Positions 8,466-16,986 of a DNA stretch of 27,544 nucleotides are shown here, in pieces. A program made the translations under genes and the position numbers. The number at the start of each line of letters is the position of its first letter. The stretch's first letter is position 1. Origin of the DNA: Actinomycetales bacterium UBA1416 (GTDB taxonomy: Bacteria; Actinomycetota; Actinomycetes; Actinomycetales; Actinomycetaceae); the NCBI GenBank assembly GCA_002304945.1, contig DBPQ01000018.1, forward strand, positions 9,604 to 37,147, written 5' to 3'. The notes below the pieces were generated by a model. The model did no database searches, was not told where the DNA came from, and saw only the letters and a list, made by a program, of their open reading frames with translations.

Positions 8466-8528
8466 GGGCTCATCCTCGCCCGTGACGGGCGCGGGCGACA
8501 ACCGGAGGCACGTCCCGGGACGGCGTCG

Positions 8529-8534
8529 TACCGT
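8529..8534 (+). promoter_or_regulatory. -10 box for the aldo/keto reductase gene
   Basis: TACCGT lies 6 bases before the ATG at 8541. No Shine-Dalgarno is present other than a G-run, so a leaderless transcript is likely. Confidence 0.45.
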
Positions 8535-8540
8535 GGGGGC

Positions 8541-9491
8541 ATGATCGAACCACGCACGCTGGGAACCAGCGACCTCGTCGTCCCCGCGATCGGGATGGGC
8601 TGCAACAACTTCTCCCGCATCGGCACCGCCACCCAGACGCAGGAGGGATCCACCGCCGTCATCCACGCCGCGATCGATCACGGGATCGCCTTCTTCGACG
8701 GCGCGGACATCTACGGCTCCGAGCCCGGCCTGAGCGAGACGTTCATGGGGGTGGCCCTGGAGGGCCGGCGGGACGAGGTGGCGCTGGCCACCAAGTTCGG
8801 CCACGCCGGGGTGACGATGCCGGGGAGCGAGGACTGGGGGCCCAAGGGTGGGGCCCGCTACATCCGGAACGCGGTGGAGTCCTCCCTCACCCGGCTGCGC
8901 ACCGACCGCATCGACCTCCTGCAGATGCACACGCCGGACCCCTCCACCCCGATCGGCGAGACGCTCGCGGCCCTCACCGATCTCGTCGCGGAGGGCAAGG
9001 TGCGGTACGTGGGCAGCTCGAACTTCTCCGCCGCCGGGCTCCGGGAGGCGGACCGGGTGGCCCGGGAGAACGGGTTCGTCCCGTTCGTCTCCGCCCAGGA
9101 CGAGTACTCGCTGCTGGCCCGAGGGGTGGAGGACGACGTGCTCCCCGCCGTCCGCGAGTTGGGACTCGGGTTCCTGCCCTACTTCCCGCTGTACAACGGC
9201 CTGCTGACGGGCAAGTACACCCGTTCCGGTGGCGAGGGCCGGATCTCCGCGCTCAAACCGCACCTGCTCGAGACGGTGGACTGGGACCGGCTGGAGGCCT
9301 ACGAGCGCCTGTGCGGCGCGCACGGGCTGACGATGCTCGAGGCCACGTTCGGCTGGCTGCTCGCCCAGGGCGTCGCCAGCGTGATCGCGGGGGCGACGAC
9401 GCCGGAGCAGGTGGCGCGCAACGCCGCTGCGGGCGCCGTCGTACTCCCCGAGGGCCTCGCGGACGAGATCTCGGCATTGTTCGCCCGCTGA
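8541..9491 (+). CDS. Aldo/keto reductase
   Basis: This 316-residue (beta/alpha)8-barrel NADPH-dependent oxidoreductase has the full catalytic set: Asp53 and Tyr58 in F-D-G-A-D-I-Y-G, Lys85 in A-T-K-F-G and His130 in L-L-Q-M-H-T-P. S-S-N-F-S (around residues 155-159) and the cofactor loop V-I-A-G-A-T-T-P-E-Q-V near the C-terminus are also present. It resembles the YajO/Tas-type AKRs that reduce aldehydes or sugars. The substrate is unknown and the neighbours do not help. The reading frame extends far upstream without a stop, but the ATG at 8541 starts right at the family N-terminus and follows a -10 box. Confidence 0.9.
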   Translation: MIEPRTLGTSDLVVPAIGMGCNNFSRIGTATQTQEGSTAVIHAAIDHGIAFFDGADIYGSEPGLSETFMGVALEGRRDEVALATKFGHAGVTMPGSEDWGPKGGARYIRNAVESSLTRLRTDRIDLLQMHTPDPSTPIGETLAALTDLVAEGKVRYVGSSNFSAAGLREADRVARENGFVPFVSAQDEYSLLARGVEDDVLPAVRELGLGFLPYFPLYNGLLTGKYTRSGGEGRISALKPHLLETVDWDRLEAYERLCGAHGLTMLEATFGWLLAQGVASVIAGATTPEQVARNAAAGAVVLPEGLADEISALFAR

Positions 9492-9505
9492 CCCAGCGTG
9501 GCCTC

Positions 9506-9525
9506 ATATACCCCCGGGGGCATAT
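9506..9525. promoter_or_regulatory. CsoR/CstR-type operator overlapping the rhodanese promoter
   Basis: ATATACCCCCGGGGGCATAT is a 20-bp dyad with only one mismatched pair. A C-run/G-run core flanked by AT-rich ends is the hallmark of CsoR-family repressor sites (copper, nickel or persulfide sensors). It overlaps a TATGAT -10 box at 9523-9528, so bound repressor would block the promoter. A closely matching site stands at 22657-22672. Confidence 0.7.
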
Positions 9526-9528
9526 GAT
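9523..9528 (+). promoter_or_regulatory. -10 box for the rhodanese gene
   Basis: TATGAT is 5 of 6 matches to the consensus and sits 6 bases before the ATG at 9535. There is no Shine-Dalgarno, so the transcript is probably leaderless. Confidence 0.6.
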
Positions 9529-9534
9529 GGGCGC

Positions 9535-9966
9535 ATGAACTCTTCCCGCCTCCGTTCCATCCTCGCGGGCGGCCTGCTCGCCGCCGGTCTCGCGCTCTCC
9601 GGGTGCGCCTCCACCGACTCGGGCACGGCCACCGTGGAGGCCGGCGCCGTCCAGCGGGGCGAGCACGTGGACGCCGACACCTTCCGCGCCTCCCTGTCCG
9701 ACGACGTCACGATCCTCGACGTCCGCACGCCCCAGGAGTTCGCCGAGGGGCACATCGCCGGCGCGGTGAACATCGACGTCAGCTCCCCGGACTTCGCCCA
9801 GCAGGTCTCGGAGCTCGACCCGGAGGGCACCTACGCCGTCTACTGCCGCTCGGGCAACCGGTCGCGAACCGCGATGGCGGTCATGCAGGACGCGGGGCTG
9901 TCCGACGTGTTCGGCCTCGAGGGCGGCATCGGCGCCCTCGACCCGGAGGACCTCGTCACCGACTGA
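9535..9966 (+). CDS. Rhodanese-domain lipoprotein
   Basis: The 143-residue protein opens with a lipoprotein signal peptide: S-S-R-L-R, a hydrophobic stretch, and the lipobox L-S-G-C with the lipidated Cys24. A single rhodanese domain follows (about 40-140), with I-L-D-V-R-T-P-Q-E-F (60-69) and the active-site loop C104-R-S-G-N-R-S. Rhodaneses carry sulfur as a cysteine persulfide. This one should sit on the outer face of the membrane, where it could handle thiosulfate, polysulfide or other sulfane sulfur. The CsoR/CstR-like operator over its promoter suggests induction by persulfide stress, although copper cannot be excluded. The next gene starts 22 bases downstream. Confidence 0.9.
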   Translation: MNSSRLRSILAGGLLAAGLALSGCASTDSGTATVEAGAVQRGEHVDADTFRASLSDDVTILDVRTPQEFAEGHIAGAVNIDVSSPDFAQQVSELDPEGTYAVYCRSGNRSRTAMAVMQDAGLSDVFGLEGGIGALDPEDLVTD

Positions 9967-9987
9967 TCCCCCTGCCACAATGCCCCC

Positions 9988-10551
9988 ATGGACGGCTTGT
10001 GGCACCAGATCGGAATCTCTCCCAGCGGGGCGGTGGGCGTGGTCCTCGCGACCGTGCTCCTCTACATCGCGTTCAGCCTCGTGGTGCGGTTCTCCTGGCG
10101 GTACTTCGGGGCGAGTCACTCGAGCTTCGAGCTCGCCCTCGTCACCGTCCTCGGCGCCGTCGTGGGGCGGTCCATGCTCGGCAACGCCCCGACCCTGCTC
10201 GGGGGTGCCATCGCGCTCACCACCCTGTTCGCCCTGGAGGGTGCCATCGGCCTCGCCCGGCGCAGCAGCCGGTACAGCCGCTACGCGGACCTGGGCCACG
10301 TCCACGGCGTCATCGTGATGGTGGGGAGCGAGATCGACCTGCCCGCGCTGCACCGCCTCGGGATCACGGAACGGGACCTCTGGACGAGCCTGCGCCGCCA
10401 CGGCATCCACAACGTGTCCCAGGTGGGCGCCGTCGTCGTGGAACACGACGGGAGGCTCAGCATCCTGCGCGCGGGCACGCCCGTGAACAGGTCGATCCTG
10501 GTGGGGGTCCGCGGTGCCGCGGACCTCCCCGACGACTTCTACGCGGACTGA
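9988..10551 (+). CDS. DUF421 domain-containing membrane protein (YetF/YcaP type)
   Basis: The 187-residue protein has two to three N-terminal membrane helices (about residues 12-34, 45-63 and 65-85). A cytoplasmic domain follows, with L-G-I-T-E-R-D-L-W-T-S-L-R-R-H-G-I and V-G-A-V-V-V-E-H-D-G-R-L-S, typical of the DUF421 fold. The family's biochemical role is not established. It follows the rhodanese gene by 21 bases and could be read from the same promoter, or from its own CACAAT box that ends 6 bases before the ATG. Its stop at 10551 directly abuts the stop of the convergent pgi gene. Confidence 0.85.
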   Translation: MDGLWHQIGISPSGAVGVVLATVLLYIAFSLVVRFSWRYFGASHSSFELALVTVLGAVVGRSMLGNAPTLLGGAIALTTLFALEGAIGLARRSSRYSRYADLGHVHGVIVMVGSEIDLPALHRLGITERDLWTSLRRHGIHNVSQVGAVVVEHDGRLSILRAGTPVNRSILVGVRGAADLPDDFYAD

Positions 10552-12240
10552 CTACCGCTCGCGGTTCTCCAGGTAGTACCGGACGAGCGCCTGGGTGGAG
10601 GGATCCTGGGCTGAGAGCGCGTGCTCGTCCCCGGCCACCGCGGGCGCGATCTGCAGCGCGAGCTGCTTGCCGAGTTCCACGCCCCACTGGTCGAAGGAGT
10701 CGATGCCCCAGACGATGCCCTGCACGAAGGTGATGTGCTCGTACAGGGCGATCAGCTGGCCCACCACGGACGGGGTGAGGGCCGGGGCCATGATCGACGT
10801 CGTCGGCCTGTTGCCGGCGAACACGCGCGCCGGCACGATCTCCTCGCGCGTGCCCTCGGCCCGCACCTCGTCCGCGGTCTTGCCGAAGGCGAGCGCCTTG
10901 GTCTGGGCGAAGAAGTTGGCGAGGAAGAGCTCGTGGACATCGGCGTCGCCATCCACCAGCGGCCGGGCCGGGGTGGCCACCGCGATGAAGTCCGCGGGGA
11001 TCAGCCGGGTGCCCTGGTGGATGAGCTGGTAGAAGGCGTGCTGCCCGTTCGTGCCCGGCTCCCCCCAGAACACCTCCCCGGTGTCCGTGGTGACGGGCGT
11101 GCCGTCCCAGCGCACCGACTTGCCGTTGGACTCCATCGTGAGCTGCTGGAGGTAGGCGGCGAACCGGTGCAGGTACTGCGCGTACGGCAGCACCGCGTGG
11201 GTGTGCGCCCCCAGGAAGTTCACGTTCCAGATGTTCAGCAGGCCCATGAGGAGCGGCACGTTCGCTCCCGCGGGCGCGGTGCGGAAGTGGGCGTCCATGG
11301 CGTGGAAGCCGCCGAGGAACTCCTTGAAGGCATCCGGGCCGATCGCCACGGCGACGGCGGTGCCGACGGCGGAGTCCACGGAGTACCGGCCACCCACCCA
11401 GTCCCAGAACCCGAAGGCGTTCTCGGGGTCGATGCCGAAGGCGGCCACCTTGTCGAGCGCGGTGGAGACGGCCACGAAGTGCTTGGCGATCGCCTCGGCG
11501 TTCTGCTCGGCGGAGCCGTCGACGGCGCCCTGGGTCTTCAGCGTGTCCAGCAGCCACGTACGCACGAGGCGCGCGTTCGTGAGGGTCTCCAGGGTGGTGA
11601 ACGTCTTGGAGGCGACGATCACGAGCGTGGTCTCGGGGTTGAGGTCCACGGTCTTCTCGTAGGAGTCCGCCGGGTCGATGTTGGAGATGAACCGGCAGGT
11701 CAGGCCGTCCTGGACGTAGGGCTTGAGTGCCTCGTACACCATGACCGGGCCGAGATCGGAGCCACCGATGCCGATGTTGACGACGGTCTCGATGCGCTTG
11801 CCCGTGACGCCCTTCCACTCCCCGGACCGCACCCTGTCCGCGAAGGCGTACATCTTCTCCAGGACCGCCTGGACATCGGCGTCCACGTCCTGCCCGTCCA
11901 CGGTCAGCTCCGTGCCGGCGGGGTTGCGCAGCGCGGTGTGCAGCACGGAGCGGTCCTCCGTCACGTTGATCCGTTCGCCGCCGAACATGGCCTCGCGCCG
12001 CTCGTCGAGTCCCACCTCGTCCGCGAGCCGGAGGAGGGCGGCGACGACGTCGTCCGTGATGAGGTTCTTCGACAGGTCGACGTGGAGGTCGGCGGCATCG
12101 AACGTGAACCGCTGTGCCCGCTCGGGATCGGCGGCGAACCAGCCGCGGAGGTCCGGCTCCAGCTGCTGCTTCACCTCGGTGAGCGTCCGCCAGGCGTCGG
12201 TGGTGGTGGGGTCGACAGGGGTCCTCATGGTCACATCCAT
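10552..12240 (-). CDS. pgi: Glucose-6-phosphate isomerase
   Basis: Pgi interconverts glucose-6-phosphate and fructose-6-phosphate in glycolysis and gluconeogenesis. The roughly 560-residue length matches E. coli-type enzymes. Two SIS domains are seen: G-I-G-G-S-D-L-G-P (157-165) and S-K-T-F-T-T-L-E-T (211-219) in the first. Then come F-G-F-W-D-W-V-G-G-R-Y, Glu370 in M-E-S-N-G-K, His401 in N-G-Q-H-A-F and Lys525 in F-D-Q-W-G-V-E-L-G-K. These correspond to the catalytic residues of the family. The start is uncertain: ATG at 12240 gives M-D-V-T-M-R-T; ATG at 12228 is the alternative, and neither has a strong ribosome binding site. Confidence 0.97.
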   Translation of the reverse strand: MDVTMRTPVDPTTTDAWRTLTEVKQQLEPDLRGWFAADPERAQRFTFDAADLHVDLSKNLITDDVVAALLRLADEVGLDERREAMFGGERINVTEDRSVLHTALRNPAGTELTVDGQDVDADVQAVLEKMYAFADRVRSGEWKGVTGKRIETVVNIGIGGSDLGPVMVYEALKPYVQDGLTCRFISNIDPADSYEKTVDLNPETTLVIVASKTFTTLETLTNARLVRTWLLDTLKTQGAVDGSAEQNAEAIAKHFVAVSTALDKVAAFGIDPENAFGFWDWVGGRYSVDSAVGTAVAVAIGPDAFKEFLGGFHAMDAHFRTAPAGANVPLLMGLLNIWNVNFLGAHTHAVLPYAQYLHRFAAYLQQLTMESNGKSVRWDGTPVTTDTGEVFWGEPGTNGQHAFYQLIHQGTRLIPADFIAVATPARPLVDGDADVHELFLANFFAQTKALAFGKTADEVRAEGTREEIVPARVFAGNRPTTSIMAPALTPSVVGQLIALYEHITFVQGIVWGIDSFDQWGVELGKQLALQIAPAVAGDEHALSAQDPSTQALVRYYLENRER

Positions 12241-12358
12241 CCAGGGTCGTTCCGGCCCGCCGGGACGCGGGCGGAGATATGACTCAGGTTACCGACAGCA
12301 GCCCCGCTTGGATCGAGGTTGCCCCGTGATTGCCGGACTCGCGCGCGAGCCCCAGAAC

Positions 12359-12364
12359 TAGAAT
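12359..12364 (+). promoter_or_regulatory. -10 box for the four-domain sulfur protein
   Basis: TAGAAT is 5 of 6 matches to the consensus and lies 39 bases before the ATG at 12404. A Shine-Dalgarno (GAGGAG, 12390-12395) is present, so this gene has a normal leader. A TTGCCG at 12330 lies too far away to be a good -35. I see no CsoR-type dyad here. Confidence 0.45.
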
Positions 12365-12403
12365 TGAAGTGAGAACGAGTCGCAATTGTGAGGAGCACGG
12401 CAC

Positions 12404-14893
12404 ATGAAGCTGGTCGTAGTCGGAGGAGTGGCCGCGGGCGCATCGGTCGCGGCGCGCGCCCGTCGCCTGGACGAGTCTGCGGAGATCATCGTCTTCGAGC
12501 GGAGCCACCACGTCTCGTTCGCGAACTGTGGCCTGCCCTACCACATCGGGGAGGTCATCACGGAGCGGAGCAAGCTGCTCCTCCAGACCCCCGCGAGCCT
12601 GCGGGACACACTGAACATCGATGTGCGGATCGCCACCGAGGTCACCGCCATCGACCGCGAGAGCAGGACGGTCACCGTCAAGGAGCTCGACACCGGCAAG
12701 GAGTACACCGAGACGTGGGACAAGCTGGCTCTCTGCCCGGGCGCCTCCGCGATCCGGCCCCCGATCCCGGGCCTCGACCTGCCCGGCATCCACGTGCTGC
12801 GCCGCCTCGGTGACATGGACGCCATCAAGGCCGAGCTGGACGCCGCCATCGCCGAGAAGAAGAAGGGTACGAGGAGCGAGTTCCGGGCCGTCGTCGTGGG
12901 GGCCGGCTACATCGGCGTGGAGATGGCGGAGAACTTCATCCACCGTGGGGTGGACGTGGACATCGTCGAGATGGCGGACCAGATCCTGCCCCCGGTGGAC
13001 CGGGAGGTGTCCGTCCCCGTCGAACGGCACATGAAGAGCCGGGGCGTGAAGCTCCACCTCTCGACCGCCGTGAAGGCCTTCACGGCGGCACCCGGCGGCC
13101 GCCTGCGGGTGGAACTGTCCAACAACGAGCTCCTCATTGCCGACCAGGTCGTCCTCGCCACCGGCGTGCGCCCGCGCACCACGCTCGCCACCGACGCCGG
13201 GATCGAGCTCGGGGAGCGGGGCGGCATCAAGGTGGACACCCACATGGCCACCTCCGCCCCCGACATCTGGGCGGCGGGCGACGCCGTCGAGACGCCCCAC
13301 ACCGTGCTGCCGGGCATGTGGCTCACCCCGCTCGCCGGACCGGCCAACCGGGAGGCACGCGTGGCGGCGGAGAACATCTGCGGGCGCGACACCGAGTACA
13401 AGTCGACCCAGGGCACCTCGGTGGTGAAGGTGTTCGACATGGTGGCCGGCGGCACCGGGGCCACCGAGCGCCAGCTCAAGCAGTTCGACGTGCCCTACCG
13501 CGCCGTCCACGTCCACCCGTCCGGGCATGCCGGCTACTACCCCGGCACGACGATGCTGCACCTCAAGGTGCTCTTCGACCCGGAGACCGGCCGGCTGCTC
13601 GGCGGGCAGGCCGCCGGGTTCGACGGCGTGGACAAGCGCCTCGACGTGCTGGCCACCGCGATCCGTGCCGGCCTCACCGTGTGGGACCTTGAGGAGGTGG
13701 AACTCGCCTACGCACCCCCGTTCGGCTCCGCGAAGGACCCCGTCAACATGGCGGGCTTCGTGGCCAGCAACGTGCTGCGCGGGGACATCGACCTCTGGTA
13801 CGCGGAGGACTGGCCGGCCGCCACCGAGGGTGCACGCATCATCGACGTCCGCGGGCCGCAGGAGTACGGGATCTGGCACATTCCCGGGGCTGAGAACGTC
13901 CCGCTCCCCACGCTGCGCGCGGCGTGCGAGGACTGGGACAGGGACACCCCGATCCGGGTGAACTGCGCGGTGGGCTTCCGCAGCTACCTCGCCTACCGCA
14001 TCCTCGTGCAGCGGGGCTTCACGGACGTGAAGAGCCTCTCTGGCGGTGCGACCACCTTCCGGTTCTGGCACGACGTGGAACCGGAGGACACGAAGGCGCC
14101 CGCACCGATGGAGAACTACGCCGAGGAGGAGTCCCTCGAGGTCACGCCGGAGTCCACCGGGGTCGCCGTGGACCTGGACTGCACCGGCCTCGCGTGCCCC
14201 GGACCGATCCTCAAGCTGACCGAACGCATCGGCACCCTGAACAACGGCGACGACCTCACCGTCCACGTCTCCGATCCCGGGTTCGCGCAGGACGCCCCCG
14301 CGTGGGCCCGCCGCAACGGCCACCAGCTGGTCGCCATCACCCCGGAGGGGCCGGGATTCCGTGCCACCTTCCGCAAGGGTGGCGCGGTGAAGGCGCGGCG
14401 CGCGGCGGCAGAGGCCCCCACGAAGGGCCGCAGCTCCCTGATCGTCTTCTCGGACGACCTCGACCGGCAGCTCGCCGCCTTCATCATCGCGAACGGCGCG
14501 CTGGCGATGGGGGACAACGTCTCGATGTTCTTCACCTTCTGGGGCCTGAACGCCCTGCGGCGCTCCAACCCGCCGAAGCGTGACCGTGGCACGGTCGACA
14601 GGCTGTTCAGCGCGATGATGCCCGCCGGGGCCGAATCCCTGAAGCTCTCACAGCTGAACCTGCTCGGAGCCGGAACCCAGATGATGAGCAGGGTGATGAA
14701 GGAGAAGAAGGTCCCCACCCTGCCCGAGCTCATCGAGAGCGCGATCGCGGGCGGCGCCCGCATCGTCGCCTGCACCATGACGATGGACCTGCTCGGCATC
14801 GCGGAGGAGGACCTCATCGACGGCATCGAACTCGGCGGCGTCGCCACCTTCCTCGATGACGCGTCGGACTCGGCGGCGACACTCTTCATCTAG
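12404..14893 (+). CDS. CoA-disulfide reductase / rhodanese / TusA / DsrE four-domain fusion
   Basis: The 829-residue protein has four parts. Residues 1-445 form a flavin-dependent CoA-disulfide (persulfide) reductase: FAD motif G-G-V-A-A-G (7-12), redox Cys42 in S-F-A-N-C-G-L-P-Y, NAD(P)H motif G-A-G-Y-I-G (166-171), FAD motif A-A-G-D-A (290-294). Residues about 458-560 are a rhodanese with Cys521 in N-C-A-V-G-F-R-S-Y. Residues 588-657 are a TusA domain with L-D-C-T-G-L-A-C-P-G-P (Cys593, Cys598). Residues 676-829 are a DsrE-family domain with Cys790 in I-V-A-C-T-M-T-M-D. Related CoADR-rhodanese proteins reduce CoA-persulfide or other per- and polysulfides using NAD(P)H. The fused carriers suggest persulfide is passed along one chain. 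It is cytoplasmic and monocistronic here. Confidence 0.93.
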   Translation: MKLVVVGGVAAGASVAARARRLDESAEIIVFERSHHVSFANCGLPYHIGEVITERSKLLLQTPASLRDTLNIDVRIATEVTAIDRESRTVTVKELDTGKEYTETWDKLALCPGASAIRPPIPGLDLPGIHVLRRLGDMDAIKAELDAAIAEKKKGTRSEFRAVVVGAGYIGVEMAENFIHRGVDVDIVEMADQILPPVDREVSVPVERHMKSRGVKLHLSTAVKAFTAAPGGRLRVELSNNELLIADQVVLATGVRPRTTLATDAGIELGERGGIKVDTHMATSAPDIWAAGDAVETPHTVLPGMWLTPLAGPANREARVAAENICGRDTEYKSTQGTSVVKVFDMVAGGTGATERQLKQFDVPYRAVHVHPSGHAGYYPGTTMLHLKVLFDPETGRLLGGQAAGFDGVDKRLDVLATAIRAGLTVWDLEEVELAYAPPFGSAKDPVNMAGFVASNVLRGDIDLWYAEDWPAATEGARIIDVRGPQEYGIWHIPGAENVPLPTLRAACEDWDRDTPIRVNCAVGFRSYLAYRILVQRGFTDVKSLSGGATTFRFWHDVEPEDTKAPAPMENYAEEESLEVTPESTGVAVDLDCTGLACPGPILKLTERIGTLNNGDDLTVHVSDPGFAQDAPAWARRNGHQLVAITPEGPGFRATFRKGGAVKARRAAAEAPTKGRSSLIVFSDDLDRQLAAFIIANGALAMGDNVSMFFTFWGLNALRRSNPPKRDRGTVDRLFSAMMPAGAESLKLSQLNLLGAGTQMMSRVMKEKKVPTLPELIESAIAGGARIVACTMTMDLLGIAEEDLIDGIELGGVATFLDDASDSAATLFI

Positions 14894-14925
14894 GAGACAT
14901 GGCACCATCCAGGAGACGTGACACC

Positions 14926-14954
14926 GGCGGGGTCGGCCTCAGGCCGACCCCGCC
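14926..14954. terminator. Strong bidirectional hairpin at 14926-14954
   Basis: A perfect 14-bp inverted repeat (GGCGGGGTCGGCCT and its complement) around a single central base overlaps the last codons and stop of the convergent DUF2254 gene. It can terminate the 12404 transcript and, from the other side, the DUF2254 operon. Confidence 0.75.
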
Positions 14955-16207
14955 CTCTCGCGGAGTTCCTCGAGCTTGGCGACGACGGCGGCCCGGTTCT
15001 CGGGGCGGGCGACGTCCCCGACATCCTCGAGCAGCTCCTCGAGCTTGCGGGGCACCTGGACGTTGTCCGCGTAGTCGATCACCTCGTCGAGGGCGAGGTC
15101 GAGGATGCCCGCGAAGGACGGGGGCTGGGTGACCACCCGCACCTCGCCGCTCTCGTCCACGATGTACGGCGAGATGGTCCGGCGCACCGCCAGCTCGCGC
15201 AGGATCACGTGGATCTCGTCGAGCACCTGGATGGCCGTGGTCGGGTCGTTGATGCCCGGGGAGAGCGCCCGCTCCGCGATGTCGACGAGCTGTCGCACCC
15301 CGAAGGAGATGTCCTGGATCGTCGTCCGGGTGCGCGCGATCCCGAGCGTCCGGTCCAGTCCCTGCCGGAGTTCCTCGTCCAGCTCGGCCGTCCCCCAGAC
15401 GGTTCCCACCCGGTGGCCCGAGGCGATGAAGGACCCGAGGTGCACGCCGAGGTGGACGACGACGTCGTTGTCCCGGGCGAGGGCGACGAGCCGGGGGTAG
15501 TCCACGTGGTCCAGCGAACCGTGGCGGCCCCGCACGACGAGGGGCACGCTCTCCTCGTCCGGGCGCGGCGACCAGGTGGGGCCGAAGCCCGGGATGTCGT
15601 CCGGCGGGCCGAACTGCTCGTCGACCAGGTGGGCGGTGCGCCGCCCGACCCGGTTCACCACGGTGGTCACCTGCACGGTGGTCGTGATGTTGTGGATGAA
15701 CGCGATGAACATCGCCACCGCCCCCAGCACCAGCAGGAAGGCCGCGGTGACCGAGAGCTGGGGCACGAACTCCTCGATGTCCTCGTTCGAGCCGCGCACG
15801 GTGCGCAGCACGGCGAGCGAGTACACGAACGAGGCTGTGAACACGCCGAGGGTGGCCTGGGTGGTGCGGTCGGCGAGGAAGCTGTCGAGGAGCCGCGGCG
15901 TGAACTGGGACTGCGCGAGCTGCAGCACCACCATGGTGATGGAGAAGACCAGGCCTGTCACCGAGATCATCGCGCTCGCGATGGTCGAGAGGAGGCCGCG
16001 GGCGCCGTCGGGGCCGCCCTGGAAGACGAACGGGATCTCGTGGGAGATGGTGCGGTCCAGCCACGGCAGCACCCAGGAGAGCACGAGGGCCGCGAACACG
16101 ATGACGAAGGGCAGCACCCAGAACGGGCGCCAGATCCGCTGCCACAGGCTCGGGTGGTCCAGGCGCGGGACGGACCCGCGCAGGCGATCGACGGTCTGCT
16201 CGCCCAT
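14939..16207 (-). CDS. DUF2254 domain-containing membrane protein
   Basis: The 422-residue protein has four predicted membrane helices in its first half: W-V-L-P-F-V-I-V-F-A, I-S-V-T-G-L-V-F-S-I, L-G-V-F-T-A-S-F-V-Y and A-F-L-L-V-L-G-A-V-A. A soluble C-terminal half contains the typical I-A-E-R-A-L-S-P-G-I-N-D-P-T-T-A motif. This is the DUF2254 family, of unknown function; the architecture suggests a transporter- or channel-like role but nothing proves it. The start ATG overlaps the upstream hydrolase stop by one base (TGATG), so the two are translationally coupled. Confidence 0.9.
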   Translation of the reverse strand: MGEQTVDRLRGSVPRLDHPSLWQRIWRPFWVLPFVIVFAALVLSWVLPWLDRTISHEIPFVFQGGPDGARGLLSTIASAMISVTGLVFSITMVVLQLAQSQFTPRLLDSFLADRTTQATLGVFTASFVYSLAVLRTVRGSNEDIEEFVPQLSVTAAFLLVLGAVAMFIAFIHNITTTVQVTTVVNRVGRRTAHLVDEQFGPPDDIPGFGPTWSPRPDEESVPLVVRGRHGSLDHVDYPRLVALARDNDVVVHLGVHLGSFIASGHRVGTVWGTAELDEELRQGLDRTLGIARTRTTIQDISFGVRQLVDIAERALSPGINDPTTAIQVLDEIHVILRELAVRRTISPYIVDESGEVRVVTQPPSFAGILDLALDEVIDYADNVQVPRKLEELLEDVGDVARPENRAAVVAKLEELRERAGSA

Positions 16208-16980
16208 CAGGTCAGCCAGTCCCGGTTGCGCTCGTCCTGGTCCCGGAGCCAGTCGGGCGCGTCCCTGAGGCGGGAATCCCGGGCGCCGCCGCGCAGGCGG
16301 TCCAGGTAGCCGCGGTCCTGCTCGAGCCGGCCGATCGGGGTGTCGGCCGCGGCCCGGTCCGCCACCGACCCGTGCCCGGGCACCAGGATCGCGGCCTCGC
16401 GCACGAACGGCTCCAGGGCGTCCAGGCCGGCGAGGTACCCGGCCAGCCCCTCGTCGTCGGGGATGGGGATCTCGACGTCCGACAGCATGTCCCCCGCCAC
16501 GAGGACCCCGGCGTCCTCCACCCAGAGCGCTCCGTGCCCGCGCGCGTGCGCACGGTGCTCCACCACCCGGACGACGGGGCCGTCCCACGGGATCCGGTCG
16601 CCGGCGAGGGCGACGACGTCGCCGACGAGCGGCGCGAGGTCGGCGGGCCAGTCGGGACCGAGCCCCGTCACGAGCAGGCGCTGCTGCTCGCGGGCACGTC
16701 TGGCGGTCTCGGGTGTGGCGTACCGGGGCGCAGCACCGAACCGGGGGTGCCAGAGCACGTGATCGTAGTGGGCGTGCGTGGCCCAACCCGCCACCACGGT
16801 CAGCCCGGTCCTCTCCAGCCAGTCGGCCATCGCCACGAGTTCGTCCGGCTCCCAGGCCGGGTCGACGAGGAGCGCCGCCCGCCCGCCGGACGTGGGCTCG
16901 CCCGCGACCACCGTCGTCGTCGTGTGCATGATCCGGGAGGTGAACACCCACACACCGCGTGCGACCTCGAGTGGCTCCAT
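16207..16980 (-). CDS. MBL-fold metallo-hydrolase
   Basis: The 257-residue protein carries the zinc motif T-H-A-H-Y-D-H (68-74), His149 in A-R-G-H-G-A, Asp164 in V-A-G-D-M and His203 in V-P-G-H-G. These are the metal ligands of the metallo-beta-lactamase fold. Members include glyoxalase II-like thioesterases, lactonases and nucleases; no feature selects one. The ATG at 16980 is preferred over the in-frame GTG at 16986 because a TAGGCT box ends exactly at 16987, giving a 6-base gap to the ATG. It is the first gene of a two-gene unit with DUF2254. Confidence 0.88.
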   Translation of the reverse strand: MEPLEVARGVWVFTSRIMHTTTTVVAGEPTSGGRAALLVDPAWEPDELVAMADWLERTGLTVVAGWATHAHYDHVLWHPRFGAAPRYATPETARRAREQQRLLVTGLGPDWPADLAPLVGDVVALAGDRIPWDGPVVRVVEHRAHARGHGALWVEDAGVLVAGDMLSDVEIPIPDDEGLAGYLAGLDALEPFVREAAILVPGHGSVADRAAADTPIGRLEQDRGYLDRLRGGARDSRLRDAPDWLRDQDERNRDWLT

Positions 16981-16986
16981 GAACAC

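Noticed and set aside
8477..8491. Short hairpin between the small acidic protein and the aldo/keto reductase
   Set aside because: A 6-bp stem with a 3-base loop is expected by chance in sequence this GC-rich, and the location offers no clear role.
7197..8540. Long N-terminal extension of the aldo/keto reductase frame
   Set aside because: AKR homology starts at the ATG at 8541, which has its own -10 box; the upstream part is antisense to the HAD gene and the small acidic protein.
10621..12282. 553-residue open frame on the plus strand opposite pgi
   Set aside because: Pgi carries all its catalytic residues on the minus strand; the plus frame is low-complexity antisense sequence.
12370..12384. 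Fur/Zur-like sequence TGAGAACGAGTCGCA upstream of the four-domain fusion
   Set aside because: Only about 9-10 of 15 positions fit a Zur/Fur dyad and the right arm is poor. The flanking AATTG/CAATT arms are too short and far apart to count as an operator.
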